Assembly: GCA_028641055.1 (NCBI GenBank)
Contig: CM054062.1
Coordinates: forward strand, 173,557,642-173,621,641
Length of the DNA: 64,000 nucleotides
Direction: 5' to 3'
Source of the DNA: Alopecurus myosuroides
Lineage: Eukaryota; Streptophyta; Magnoliopsida; Poales; Poaceae
A model generated the notes under the pieces. That model saw nothing but the letters and a program-made list of their open reading frames with translations, ran no database searches and was not told the origin of the DNA. Each line of letters starts with the position of its first letter. The stretch's first letter is position 1. Positions 1 through 10,331 of this stretch are shown in pieces. The position numbers and the translations under genes are program-made.

Positions 1-275
1 AATACACACTGTCTACTACCATGTCAATTGCGTTTTGCAAGGTTATCTTTAGTTAATATTACACCACGACAAAGATACCATGCAAAAAACCTTATTTTGA
101 GTGGTATCTTCATCTTCCAAATTTTCTTATTATTACCCATTGGCCTATCCGGTTGTAGAAGCGCTTCATACATCGAGCTAACCGTAAATTTATCATTTGA
201 GTGTAAATTCCAGCGGAACTCGTCCACACCATCCGCCAGTTCCACTACCATCAACCGATGAACTAGTGAACTGCC
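1..275 (-). pseudogene. LINE fragment, RT zinc-binding (zf-RVT) region
   Basis: A 76-residue minus-strand frame (24-254) reads like the region C-terminal to the reverse transcriptase of plant L1-type LINEs. It has the order DEFRWNL, KIWKMKIPLKIRFFAWYL, GVILTKDNLAKRN that precedes the zf-RVT zinc-binding cysteines. The frame ends just before the expected cysteines and the window edge cuts the upstream part. It belongs to a different subfamily from the LINE that follows, and it shares the PLKIR and KDNL signatures with the plus-strand LINE tail at 45262. No poly(A) or target duplication can be seen, so the right boundary at about 275 is approximate. This is non-functional remnant DNA. Confidence 0.7.
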
Positions 276-481
276 TAGTCACCTTCTGTTCCCAACTTCT
301 GTCACACTTCCAGCACAACTGCACACACCTCACACTCTACCTAGTGAACTACTCTCGCAAAGTTGTTATTTCCTCCTAATCCTACTGATCTCTAGAGTTT
401 CCACTCAATGATCTTGTGCACAAGGGATATGGCCGAAAAATGACCGGTAGCGTTGTTAAAAGCCCTAGTGTTGCTTTGCTT

Positions 482-913
482 TCATAAGCGGCAAAATATG
501 AGGATCATCAGCGTGTCAAAACCTCTTTTCACCTTGCTACAAAAGCCCCGTCTAGTCCTTAACCACCAAGCATGTAGTAAGTCAGTGAGTTGTGGTAGAG
601 CTGCCCGCACCTCCAATCTCTTGAAGCATCCGAACCACACCTCACGAGCATACAGGCAGCCAACCAAGACATGATCAAGGTTGTCTACTTCCTGAAGACA
701 AGTAAAGCATGTCGATGTTTCTTCCTGTAATACGTGCCTCATGCGACGATCTGATGTCCAGAGTCTGTATTGTATCGCAAGCCACACAAAGATTTTGCAC
801 TTCAGCGGCGCCCAACTTCGCCAAATACACTTCACCCCCTCCAATCTTGGTCCGTGAAAATGGGCTTCGTAAGTTTCCTTCGCCGATAGTGGCCCAACGA
901 GGAGCAGGTCCAT
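482..913 (-). pseudogene. LINE zinc-binding domain (zf-RVT), C-terminal part of ORF2
   Basis: A 143-residue minus-strand frame. It contains the plant LINE signature AHFHG...CIWRSWAPLKCKIFVWLAIQYRLWTSDRR and then CFTC...DHVLVGC, which supplies the C-x2-C and H/C ligands of the reverse-transcriptase zinc-binding domain (Pfam zf-RVT family). W-W-L-R-T-R-R and a tryptophan-poor tail follow. It lies downstream of the RT palm on the same strand, as expected for ORF2. The frame is separated from the RT parts by stops and frameshifts, so no full-length ORF2 product can be made. Confidence 0.75.
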
Positions 914-1608
914 CTGAACGGATCCGGCCTAGAGTCATCCCATTCAGGTTACAGATGAACGTGAGAAGCAACACACATTGCACGATGCCCTCGAAGGCCA
1001 GCCTGCCCCTGATGTCCCTAATCCAGAGATGTTCTGCATGGCCTCCTTGATAGTTTTTCAGCTCGCACAACTCCTGGTAACCGAGGCCACCGCGATCGGC
1101 GCAAGATCTTTGACGGCGAATCCGTTGAGCCATCTATCCTGCCAGAATAGGGTCCTATCTCCATCCCCTATATGTATGTCGACGAACATGTGGAACGCCT
1201 CCCTGGCTGCTGTATTTGGCCAGCGACATGCCTTGCCATGGCCGAGCCGGGTCCGTGCGGCCAAACCATTCCCACCTAGCCCTTGACCCTTGACCCCTAT
1301 TCCTCCAAGATTCGTTGGTCTGCAGATTTTTTGTCAGGCCACCAAGCACTTGCCTCCATTCTCCTTCTCCTTGCCAGCCCAAAACAAGGCACACATCCGC
1401 TTGTCGATTTCTTGAAGGAACCACTGAGCATTGTAGCAACCCTCGCTGCCATGCTGGCATTAAGCAGAGAACCTGGTCGAGCATTGGATGACACTCCACC
1501 TTGGTGGGTTGTTCGAATCACCAGTTGCAGGACCAAGTCCTTACAGGGAAAGCATCCCATATCACATCCTAGGATGTGTTTCGTTGTCATGTTGTCGTGG
1601 TCCTCACC

Positions 1609-2067
1609 CTAAATAATGGTGGCAGTTGATTTGGCATAATTCACTCTGAGATCCGTCGCCTCACAAAACACCCTAAGTACCTCTCTAATCGCCACCATGT
1701 CGTGCACCCCCAGCTTAAGGAATAGTGCCACATTGTCCGCGTAGACCAATACGCGTTGCATTCTAGTGCAGCCTGCCAGTTTCGTCAAGAAACCACCCTC
1801 CTCGGCAGCTAAAATCGCCCCTGTGAGAATTTCCATCAGAAGAACAAAGAGTTGTGGCGATGTAGCGCCCCCATGCCGCAACCCCTTGGTGTATTTTATG
1901 CTCTTGCCAGGCATCCTATTTACAAGAATTCTCATGATTGCAGACAACAATGACACCGCGGTCCATTTGAGCCACAACTCCCCAAAGCAAATAGTTGTCA
2001 TCACGTCAAACAAGAAAGGCCAGGATAAGGAGTCAAACGCCCGCGAGATATCGTGTTTAAGGAACAC
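1609..2067 (-). pseudogene. LINE reverse transcriptase, palm domain
   Basis: A 152-residue minus-strand frame reading like the non-LTR RT palm. FLKHDISRAFDSLSW is RT block A with catalytic Asp. GLRHGGATSPQLFVLLMEIL corresponds to the usual GLRQGDPLSPLLF block. VLVYADNVALF is the catalytic block. The active-site motif reads Y-A-D-N instead of Y-A-D-D (the Asn codon is at 1732-1734), so the second catalytic aspartate is lost. The QGD of the previous block is also altered to HGG. Both changes indicate a dead enzyme. The upstream RT fingers are at 2157-2538 in another frame. Confidence 0.85.
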
Positions 2068-2156
2068 TCCTTTCTGTTTTTTTAGTTGATTAACCTCGCG
2101 ACTTGTCTCACGAGCATGAACTTGTCGTGCAGACTTCTCCCAGAGATAAACGCCGA

Positions 2157-2538
2157 CTAATTGGCGCTAACCATATCACCAATTCTACTTTCCAATCTAT
2201 TTTCCAAGAGCTTCGAGAAAAGTTTCACGAAACTGTGTACCAAGCGAATAGGTCCAAACTCATCCACCTCCCTCGCACCTTGCTTTTTTGGGATGAGCGT
2301 GATCAAAGATTTATTCAACTTACCAAAGCCACGACCATCCCCAACTACCAATTTAAGTAGAGTCGCCATGATGTCTTTCTTGATAATGCCCCATGTTTTT
2401 TGATAGAACACCCCATTGAATCTATCCGGTCCTGGTTTCCTGTCCGGTGGCAGCTCCATGATTACTTTTGTCACCTCCAGTGGTGAACAAGGCCTCCGAA
2501 TTCTGCAGGTCATGTTTTTGTCGTATGCCCAACGCGCT
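2157..2538 (-). pseudogene. LINE reverse transcriptase, N-terminal (fingers) segment
   Basis: A minus-strand frame containing EVTKVIMELPPDRKPGPDRFNGVFYQKTW, LITLIPKK and FGPIRLVHSFVKLFSKLLENRL. These match the conserved N-terminal RT blocks of plant L1-type LINEs, where the usual text is DKAPGPDGF, LIPK and PISL. The reading frame runs on into the Gypsy LTR at 2539-2576, which gives a spurious N-terminus. Its natural upstream sequence is on the other side of the Gypsy insertion, starting at 15216. Confidence 0.8.
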
Positions 2539-3167
2539 TGTTGGGGGAATAGGTAAGGGGGAGCCTTACCATCCACTCACATGAACCGGATTTGACCTTA
2601 GACGGTTCATAAGACTCGATCCGGTTTATACCGGAAGAAGCTGGACGAGAGGTGGCCTCCCAGCAGAAGAAGATACGGGTTACCTTGAGCATAACCCGGA
2701 AATAATAGAAGAACCGGACCACGGCCCGGGTTGGAAGACTCCAAAGCCCGAGACCTGAAGAGCAGCCCAAGGCCAAATGGCGATAGTCGGGTCATAAGGA
2801 GAACCGGATGGGCTGACTAGGAGCCGTATTAGGGTAGGACTCCGACGAAGGGGATGACCCGGATTCCCCTATAAACCGGGGTACTCGTCCACTATGTAAG
2901 GCGAGACCCTGGGACATAGAGAGACAGATTCTATGTTGATAGCAAGGTAGCTCGAGACATCGAGAGCCAGAATCGGCCTTTGTAATCGTGACTTTGTTTC
3001 CCAATAATAAGAAGGCGGGAGTAGGTCTTACCCTCAATCGAGGGGCCGAACCTGGGTAAACTCGCGCCTCTTGTTTCCGCCTTAACCCTTTCGAAGTTTC
3101 GCTTAGTAGCAATGTCCTCGCAATCTAGTTCTCACATGAGGACACTTGCCGTGAAAACACCACGACA
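2539..3167 (+). repeat. 5' LTR of Tat Gypsy element
   Basis: 629 bp. It starts TGTTGGGGGAATAGG and ends CACCACGACA, with the usual TG...CA termini. It aligns end to end with 14596-15215 at roughly 91 percent identity by eye. The primer site follows directly. Confidence 0.9.
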
Positions 3168-3168
3168 G

Positions 3169-3187
3169 TTGGCGCCCACCGTGGGGC
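3169..3187 (+). other. Primer binding site of Tat Gypsy element
   Basis: TTGGCGCCCACCGTGGGGC lies one base after the 5' LTR. This is the motif commonly seen at the primer position in grass Gypsy elements of this type. Which tRNA 3' end it pairs with was not checked. Confidence 0.7.
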
Positions 3188-3699
3188 CTGCTCGCGAAAG
3201 CGTCGTCTTTTCGGAAGGAGCCTTATCTGGGATCGAGAAGCTCGCGATAGGCCGGCTCAGGAGGAGTTGGCGTGGAAACTACTATAACCATGACACGTGG
3301 GGTCCAGAGTTCGCCTTCGTGGAATCAGGGTTTCGAGTCCCCTTCGGCGGAATTCACGTCTTCGTCGGCTTCCTAGGAGGAACGGGCCCAGACCCGGACC
3401 AGAAGTCAGACTCGGTCTCCGAGGAAGCTACGATGATACAGTCTGATGGGGAATCTTCAGTTGGAAACAATGATGACCATGATGAGACAGGTTCTATCCA
3501 CCAGCTCTTTGAAGATCGACTAGGTGGAGGCCTTGAACCTGATTTACAAAGCCTGACGGAAACAACTCATCATGCAACTGTCTACATGGCTGGACCAGCG
3601 CGACCTGCCGAACCCAGGTATGATGTCAGTGGAAATTTGATTACAAATACTGCTTCAACCTCAAATCCGGTTCCAGGAGGACCGGGTATTTCAGGGATA

Positions 3700-5795
3700 G
3701 TACCCGTTGGGCCAACAGCAGCACCTCTTTACAGGACCTGGGCCGGCGAGCTCTGGGCCAGCAGAGCCAGTGAATGATCTAACAGAGCCCGCACTTTATA
3801 ACCCAAGGCCAATAGCCACGATGGATTCATTGAACGAAATCTTGGCTACTCCAATCACCCCAGAGAACTTGGTGCAGCGTAACGCAGAGATCGAGAGGCT
3901 TCGACGGGAACTAAGTCGCGCCCGTCGAGAGATCGAGACTGAGGTAACATGTATAAATAAAGCTCCGTTAGAAGTCTTGGAAGAAGCAACACGTCTAGAG
4001 AGAGAAGGGATTCATCTGAGTTTCAGACAAAGGGAGCTACGCTCAATACAGAACATGCATCATCATACCCGGTTGAATAATGAATTTGGCACAGGACTAG
4101 GACCGACCAACCTTCAGAATCTATTCGCGTCTCCGGCTGGGACACCCGAAGCACCAAACCCGGCTGGCCCGGTTCACCCTATGAACCCACCAGTTTTCCC
4201 CGTTCCGATTCAGCCGACGCGTTTTCAACCACCTATCCAGTTGCACGGTAACCCGAATCCTGCTCTAGTCCAGGAACGATCCAATGGATAACATTTGGGC
4301 AGCCACAAATAGCCTGGCACGAATTCCAGTCAACCCAAATGATCCTGTAGGAATTGAAGTCTGGAGGGAAAGTGAGATGTTGCAAACAACAGTGGTTCAT
4401 CATATGAATTATAGTAACCAGGCGAGCTCCCTACAATAGCAGGAACTCTTTGCCAAGAAGTCATCATGGAAATTCACCGGTTCTGGCTGGCTCTAGCAAT
4501 GTAAACCGGGAGCAACCTATTCCACCCAGGCAGACGGTGTCCCATGCCCCTGGAGTTATAAACACATGACATAGAGTTGCAGAGCCAGAAAACAGAAATC
4601 TGGGTCATGTTCAATTCCCGGTTCAGAACGCAGTCTCGAACCCAGCTCCGACTGGGTCTCACAGAATTGGAATTCAATGCCTTGGTCCGGCAATCAGGAA
4701 CGAGATAATACTATCTGATTTTAAAGGACATGGCAGAGTTGTAAACTATACCCAGACATGGAGCCTGTAGACTGGATAGAATGGTATGAGATGGCCATGG
4801 AGATATTGGAAGTAAGCAATGCGGTATGCGCACGATACTTGAGCGTGATATTAGAAGGACCCACAAAATCCTGGTTAAAAAACTTGTCTGCAAATTCAAT
4901 CAATAGCTGGCAAGAGTTGAAAGATCAGTTCATCAAAAATTTCCAGGGAACATGTAAACGTCCAACGACCATTACAGACCTGGAGAACTGCGTTTAGAAG
5001 AAAGGGGAGTCTGCCCAACACTGGTCTCGGCTCGTTGCAGAAATTATTCATTCATCTTTCCGACTCACTGCCCAGCAAGCAGTCATAGCATTGGAGAGAA
5101 ACTGCAGATTTGACCCATTGAAACATAAGTTGGGACGCATCAAGCGATACATGAAGTATATGAGCGAGATGATGGATGCCATGACCAAGTATGCGGAGTC
5201 TGACAAAACAAAGGACACAGACTCAGATGATGAGAAGTCTGCAAAGGGAAAGAAAACTGGGGCCAAGGGCAGCCAGAACCCGAATCAGAGGAACAGCATC
5301 CCCCAGAATCAGAATAATAACAAGCGCAAGGACGGGGAAGGAACCTCGGATCTGGTGGCAAATACAAATACATGTTACAGAAACCAGCATCGGGGTAATA
5401 ATTTCAGAGGAAATCAAAATTTTAGACCAAACAGTTTTGCGCAGGCTCAGCAGGCTCTGAAAGGACCATGTCCCCGACACAACAAAAACGAAAAGTTAGC
5501 AAATCATTTTTGGGAAAATTGTTTCATCATGCAGGGCTTCAGACCTAGTGGAAATAATAACTATGGACCAGGAAACAATGGAGGTGGAAACTCAGGTAAT
5601 ATGGGAGGTGGACATCCGGGAGCTAGCAATTCCGGACCTGGAAATCATAATCCGGGTCATCATGGTCAGGGTAACCAAGGAACTAACCCGGGTGGCAGTC
5701 ACCAAGGAGGAAATTTTGGTTTTCAAACAAATCGGAAGCAATTAAGCTCTGACCAGTATCACGTATTCACCACTAGTTCATGCAGGAGAGGATGA
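3700..5795 (+). pseudogene. Gag polyprotein (decayed)
   Basis: Structural protein of the Tat element, in pieces. The N-terminal part (about 3822-4291) has a charged helical stretch (ENLVQRNAEIERLRRELSRARREIE) and a proline-rich tail. After a broken stretch, 4758-5795 carries the retrotransposon gag core: W-I-E-W-Y-E-M-A, ILEGPTKSWLKNL, SINSWQELKDQFIKNF. A lysine-rich, then asparagine/glycine-rich RNA-binding tail follows (about 5200-5745, with many GN, GG and NN pairs). There is an in-frame TAG at 4995-4997 and a TGA at 5793-5795. No CCHC knuckle of the standard spacing is evident. Confidence 0.8.
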
Positions 5796-5798
5796 AAG

Positions 5799-6547
5799 GT
5801 GCAGAAGCGTGCAGTCAATACAGTAACTCATGTTGTCCCTAGGTGGCTAAACTGGTCAGAACAACCCATAACCTGGAGTAGGGAAGATCATCCTCCACGA
5901 GTTGATAATCCAGGAGGCGTGGCTTTAGGTGTGGCTCCACAGGTTGGAGGATACAAGTTAGACAAAGTGTTCATAGATGGAGAAAGCAGTATAAACATAC
6001 TTTACTATGATATGTTCAAGAGAATGAACCTGCAAGAGAAACAACTTCAGCCATCATCAACCGTGTTTCATGGGATCATACCCGGCAAGTCCGCGCAACC
6101 TATCGGAAAATATATCTTGAAGTTGCTTTCAGAGTATTTGAAAATTACAGGAAAGAGATGTTAGCATTCGAAGTGGTCAAATTCAAAAGCCCGTACCACA
6201 CTTTATTTGGAAGACCAGATTATGCCAAATTTATGGAAAGACCCTGCTATGTATATCTTAAGCTGAATATGCCAGGTCTCCATGGAAATATTACTATCAA
6301 CGGTGATAGAGACATAGCTTTAGAGTGTGAGGAAGGTGATCCAACTTATGCAGAGTTAGCTTCTGCAGAAGAGGAGTTAAAATTGTATAAGCTGCAAGTT
6401 GATCCAGAAGATATGACTTTGCTCAAGAAACCATCAGCTGATTCCAAATTGAAGTTTAAGTACGCTCAAGACACCAAGCTGGTGGACTTTACCCCCGGTG
6501 ACTCATCTAAGCAGTTCAACGTGGGGGCTCATATGACGGACAAATAG
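5799..6547 (+). pseudogene. Aspartic protease region of Pol (decayed)
   Basis: In frame with the gag tail after one stop. The text VDKVFIDGESSINILYYDMFKRMNL resembles the Tat-lineage protease core, where D-G-G-S-S-x-N-I-L is usual. Here the flap-proximal glycine is changed to Glu (D-G-E-S-S). The second part (6158-6547) continues in another frame with F-K-S-P-Y-H-T-L-F-G-R-P, the typical sequence linking protease and RT in this lineage. One frameshift near 6160 separates the two parts. Confidence 0.75.
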
Positions 6548-6610
6548 GAAAGCGCGCTCATCAAGTTCCTCCGTGAGAATTGGGACATCTTTGCATGGAA
6601 ACCTTCTGAC

Positions 6611-7215
6611 ATGACATGTGTTCCAAGGGAACTTGCTGAGCACAGTTTGAGTGTGTATCCTAACCTAAAACCTATTCGTCAGTTCCTTCGTTGCTTCAAT
6701 GATGAGAGGAGGAAAGCAATCGGAGAAGAAATAGCTAGACTTTTCGCAGCTGGGTTCATAGTGGAAGTGTTACACCCAAAATGGTTAGCCAATCCAATTC
6801 TCGTCTTAAAGAAAAACAGAACCGGGAGAATATGCATAGATTACACAGATTTGAACAAAGCATGTCCTAAGATCCGTTCTCCTTACCCCGTATGGACCAG
6901 ATTATAGACTCTACGGCTGTTTGCGCACTGTTATGTTTCTTGGATGCTTGCCCAGGTTATCATCAAATCAAAATGAAGGAAGAGGATCAAGAGAAGACCT
7001 CATTAATTACACCCTTTGGAGCATTTTGTTATACATCAATGCCCTTCGGACTGGAAAATGCAGGAGCAACTTATCAAAGGTGTATTCAGAATTGTTTGGA
7101 AAGTCAGATCGGACGAAACGTGCACATTTATATGGATGACATAGTGGTCAAATCCCAAAAAGGTGACACCCTAATCGCAGACCTGGAGGAAACATTTGCC
7201 AGCTTACTGAGATAA
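6611..7215 (+). pseudogene. Reverse transcriptase of Tat Gypsy element
   Basis: Two frames (6611-6907 and 6892-7215) together cover the RT. Seen motifs: AAGFIVEVLHPKWLANPILVLKKN, ICIDYTDLNKACPK, LCFLDACPGYHQIKM (the usual LSFMDAFSGYNQI block, altered), LITPFGAFCYTSMPFGLENAGATYQR and IYMDDIVVKS. The catalytic Y-M-D-D is intact at about 7129-7140. A +1/-1 frameshift at about 6900 splits the domain. The block with A-C-P-K after D-L-N-K is characteristic of Tat and Athila elements. Confidence 0.9.
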
Positions 7216-7218
7216 CAG

Positions 7219-7915
7219 ATGAAGCTCAACCCAACAAAATGTGTTTTTGGAGTGCCAGCTGGAAAGTTACTGGATTTTATTATTTCAGAGAGAGGGATTG
7301 AAGCAAACCTGGAAAAAATTCAGGCCATACATAACCTGAAAAAACCGTTTTGTCTGAAGGACGTTCAGAAGTTAACATGTTGCGTTGCTGCCCTGAGCCG
7401 GTTCATAAGTAGACTGGGCGTAAAATCCATACCTTTATACCGGCTCTTAAATAAAACTGACACTTTTGTGTGGAATCAAGAAGCTTATGAGGCATTGGAG
7501 GCCTTGAAAAAACAACTTCCCAACGCACATATACTGGCTGCACCCGAGAAGAAAGAGCCCATGTTATTATATATCGCGGCCAACAACATGGATGTAAGTG
7601 CAGTCGTGGTTGTGGAACGAAAAATGGAAGGAAAAGAGGGCCTCGTTTAGCGGCCGGTTTACTATGTGAGCGAGGTCCTGAAAGAGTCAAAGCAGCGTTA
7701 CCCGGACTGGCAGAAATTGGTCTTTGGGGTGTTCACGGCTAGCCGTAAATTGAAACATTATTTTTTTCAGAAACATCCCATTACTGTGGTCAGTTCAGCA
7801 CCTTTGTCTGACATTATTCATAATAGAGAAGCAACCGGGAGAGTTGCAAAGTGGGCTATTGAGATGGGACCGTATCATATCATATATGAGCCAAGGACTG
7901 CAATAAAGTCGCAGG
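7219..7915 (+). pseudogene. RNase H (Gypsy-type, first copy)
   Basis: Follows RT in the same element. KLNPTKCVFGVPAGKLLDFIISERGIEANLEKI is the RT thumb. Then the connection (LKDVQKLTCCVAALSRFISR) and an RNase H-like fold (MLLYIAANNMDVSAVVVVER, PVYYVSEVLKESKQRYP, KLVFGVFTASRKLKHYF) follow. The catalytic Asp of the standard Ty3/Gypsy RNase H is not in its canonical context (Y-I-A-A-N). This agrees with the known degeneration of this domain in Tat elements that have acquired a second RNase H. An in-frame TAG lies at 7648-7650. Confidence 0.75.
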
Positions 7916-7929
7916 CCCTTATCGAGTTT

Positions 7930-8575
7930 AAAAACGACTGGACACAGTTACAGGTCCCGCCAGATAAGTCAGACACTAAATATTGGACTATGCATTTCGA
8001 TTGGTCACGACAACTGGAAGGTTCAGGAGCTGGTGTGGTCTTAACATCCCCAAGAGGTGATAAGTTTTGATATGTCTTACAAATTTAGTTTAAATGCACT
8101 AATAATGCAGCGGAATATAAGGCTTTACTTCTTGGGCTTCGAATTGCGAAAGAGATGAGTATTAACCCGGATTCGATGTTTGGGCGATTCAGACCTTGTT
8201 TCTCAACAAGTTACAGGAAACTGGGATTCTAAAGATCCAGTTATGGCAACTTATAGGCGAGCAGTTACCCAGCTGGCTGGACATTTCCAAGGATATCAAG
8301 TTGATCATATTGATCGACGTCTCAATGAAGCAGCTGATGCACTGTCTCGTCTAGGTTCTCAGAAAAAACAAGTTTCACCCAACGTTTTTCTGGATGAAAT
8401 TCATAGCCCATCAGTTAAAGTTCCAACAGAGGAAGACCTGGCGAATCCAGATCGTGAATCAGAATTGGTAGCTGCTCTACATATAATCCCAGAGTGGACT
8501 GAACCATATCTTGTGTATCTTACAAGGGGCGAGCTCCCGCAGAACGAGGTTATCGCTCGTCAGGTTATAAGAAGA
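7930..8575 (+). pseudogene. Second RNase H (archaeal-like) of Tat element
   Basis: After the first RNase H the text reads YWTMHFDWSRQLEGSGAGVVLTSPRGDKF, then a stop, then C-T-N-N-A-A-E-Y-K-A-L-L-L-G-L-R-I-A-K-E, G-D-S-D-L-V-S-Q-Q-V-T-G-N-W and HIDRRLNEAADALSRLGS. These are the D-x-S, E-Y-x-A-L, D-S-x-L-V and N-x-x-A-D-x-L blocks of the additional, archaeal-like RNase H described in Tat elements. The domain is cut by an in-frame stop at about 8068 and a frameshift near 8175. Confidence 0.8.
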
Positions 8576-8599
8576 TAGAAGTAGTATACAATTATCAAT

Positions 8600-9754
8600 G
8601 GTGAGTTATATAAGCGAAGTGCGACTGGAATTTTTTAGAGATGTGTTTCTCCGGAAGAAGGGTGTCAGATTTTGAAGGAAATCCACTCAGGAGATTGTGG
8701 TCATCATGCAAGTTCTAGACCTTTTGTCAATAAGGCTTTCAGACATGGGTTTTTCTGGCTTACTGCCAACACTGATGTAGAACAAATCGTGAGAGTATGT
8801 GAAGGGTGTCAAAGGTACGCAAGGCAGGATCATATGCTAGCTCAGGATCTGCGCATGATTCCCATAACCCGGCCATTCGTAGTCTAGGGGCTTGACATGG
8901 TGGGACCTTTCAAAAAGTCATCTGATAAAAAGACTCATTTATTGATAGAAGTTGACAAGTTTACAAAGTGGGTAGAAGCACAACCAATCCGTAAATGTGA
9001 CGCGGTTACAGCATTCAAGTTTATGAAAAAGCTGATTTTCATGTTTGGTTACCCACATAGCATTATAACGGACAATGGGACAAACTTGTCAGAAGGAGCA
9101 ATGCAAAAGTTCTGTGAACAGAACCATATACGACTTGATTTTGCTTCAGTGGCACATCCGCAGTCTAATGGACATGCAGAAAGAGCTAACCAAGAATCCC
9201 TCAAAGGTATTAAATCTAGACTCCAGGTACCATTAGAAAAGACTGCTGGTTGTTGGGTTGAAGAGTTACCTGCTGTTTTGTGGAGCATAAGAACTAGCCC
9301 AAACAGATCAACAGGTTATACATCGTTTTTTCTGGTTTACAGAGCTGAGTCAGTTTTACCAAGTGATATTTGTCATGATTCACCAAGAGTAGCTGCTTAT
9401 GTGGAAACCCAGAACGAGATGGCTCATCAAGACTCGCTTGATGCTTTGGAAGAAGCACGCGAACTCACAGCATCCAGGTCAGCCATATACCAGCAACACT
9501 TGCGTCGCTATCATAGCCGCAGGGTCAAAACTAGAAATTTTCAGGAAGGGGACTTAGTGTTATGCATGATCCAGAAAAGGTACAGCATGCACAAACTAAG
9601 CCCACCATGGGAAGGACCATTTGTGGTTAGTAAGAAACTACACAACGGGTCATATTACCTTATTGATATGCGTGATGCTGATAAGTCACGGACATCCGAG
9701 GAGGAAACTGGAAGACCTTGGAACATAGCCCAGTTGAGACCCTATTACACATAG
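8600..9754 (+). pseudogene. Integrase (zinc-binding, D-D-E core and C-terminal domain)
   Basis: The zinc-binding part shows H-S-G-D-C-G-H-H...C-E-G-C (about 8678-8812). The catalytic core has E-V-D-K-F-T-K-W-V-E, I-I-T-D-N-G-T-N and N-G-H-A-E-R-A-N, giving the D, D and E catalytic residues with retroviral-type spacing. The C-terminal part has P-P-W-E-G-P-F-V-V and ends NIAQLRPYYT at 9754. The 285-residue stretch 8897-9754 is open, the best preserved part of Pol. A TAG at 8885-8887 separates the zinc-binding and core parts. There is no chromodomain, as expected for Tat. Confidence 0.9.
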
Positions 9755-10331
9755 GATCATTGTAATTGCTATTTTATCATTGAGATAAAAAGAAATTGCA
9801 GGTCTTGAAAATATGAGTTATTGGAATTTATTCTAAAAAGATCTGTTCATGGGAGATTAAGTATTTCTTTTTGTATGATTACTTGGGGGCTAATGCTAGA
9901 GCACAGTCAATATCTCAAGAATCTGGCATATGCCAAATTATCTTGGTTATACTTGCCTGTCAGTCAGTGGTTACACGCAATTTTTATGACCTAGATGTTC
10001 AAACCTGGGTGAGTCAATCATGTTATAACCTGGTAAAAACAGGTTATTATGACCCTGAACTCACCAGAGTTAGAAACACTAGAAAAACGCATGAGATAAA
10101 CCAGTTGAGCCAGATAGCAAAGATAAACCAAAAGGGACAGAAAATTTTCGAAGGAAGGTAACCCGGATTTTTTTGCATAAACCGGCAAGAAAACCGAGTT
10201 ATTACATGCCAAAAAGTATCACCAGTGCACATACGCACTTTCAAAAAAATAGAGCTAGAAATAAAGCAGTTTATCTAGCCTATTACAAACCCATGAGGGT
10301 CGAATTATTATCAAAAGTAACCAAGTGTTCA
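9755..10331. other. Spacer between integrase and antisense gene
   Basis: A 3' noncoding segment of the Tat element. It contains many copies of the AACCGG/CCGGTT hexamer seen throughout this element, and I see no coding sequence in it. It is the expected 3' side of both the sense pol unit and the antisense gene. Confidence 0.6.

Larger units (their letters stand above)
276..2538 (-). mobile_element. L1-type LINE, 3' half (RT and C-terminal domain), interrupted by Gypsy element
   Basis: Minus-strand fragments run in LINE order from right to left: RT fingers (2157-2538), RT palm (1609-2067), a connection region (about 1060-1590) and the zinc-binding tail (482-913). The frame shifts several times, so this is a decayed copy. 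The element continues at 15216-17850 on the far side of the Gypsy insertion. The 3' end is uncertain. The AC-rich stretch at about 276-480 is probably its 3' untranslated part, but no clean poly(A) is visible. Confidence 0.8.

Noticed and set aside
3112..3777. A 221-residue ORF starting inside the 5' LTR
   Set aside because: It crosses the LTR end and the primer site, which are not translated in such elements. No gag motif appears in its first part.
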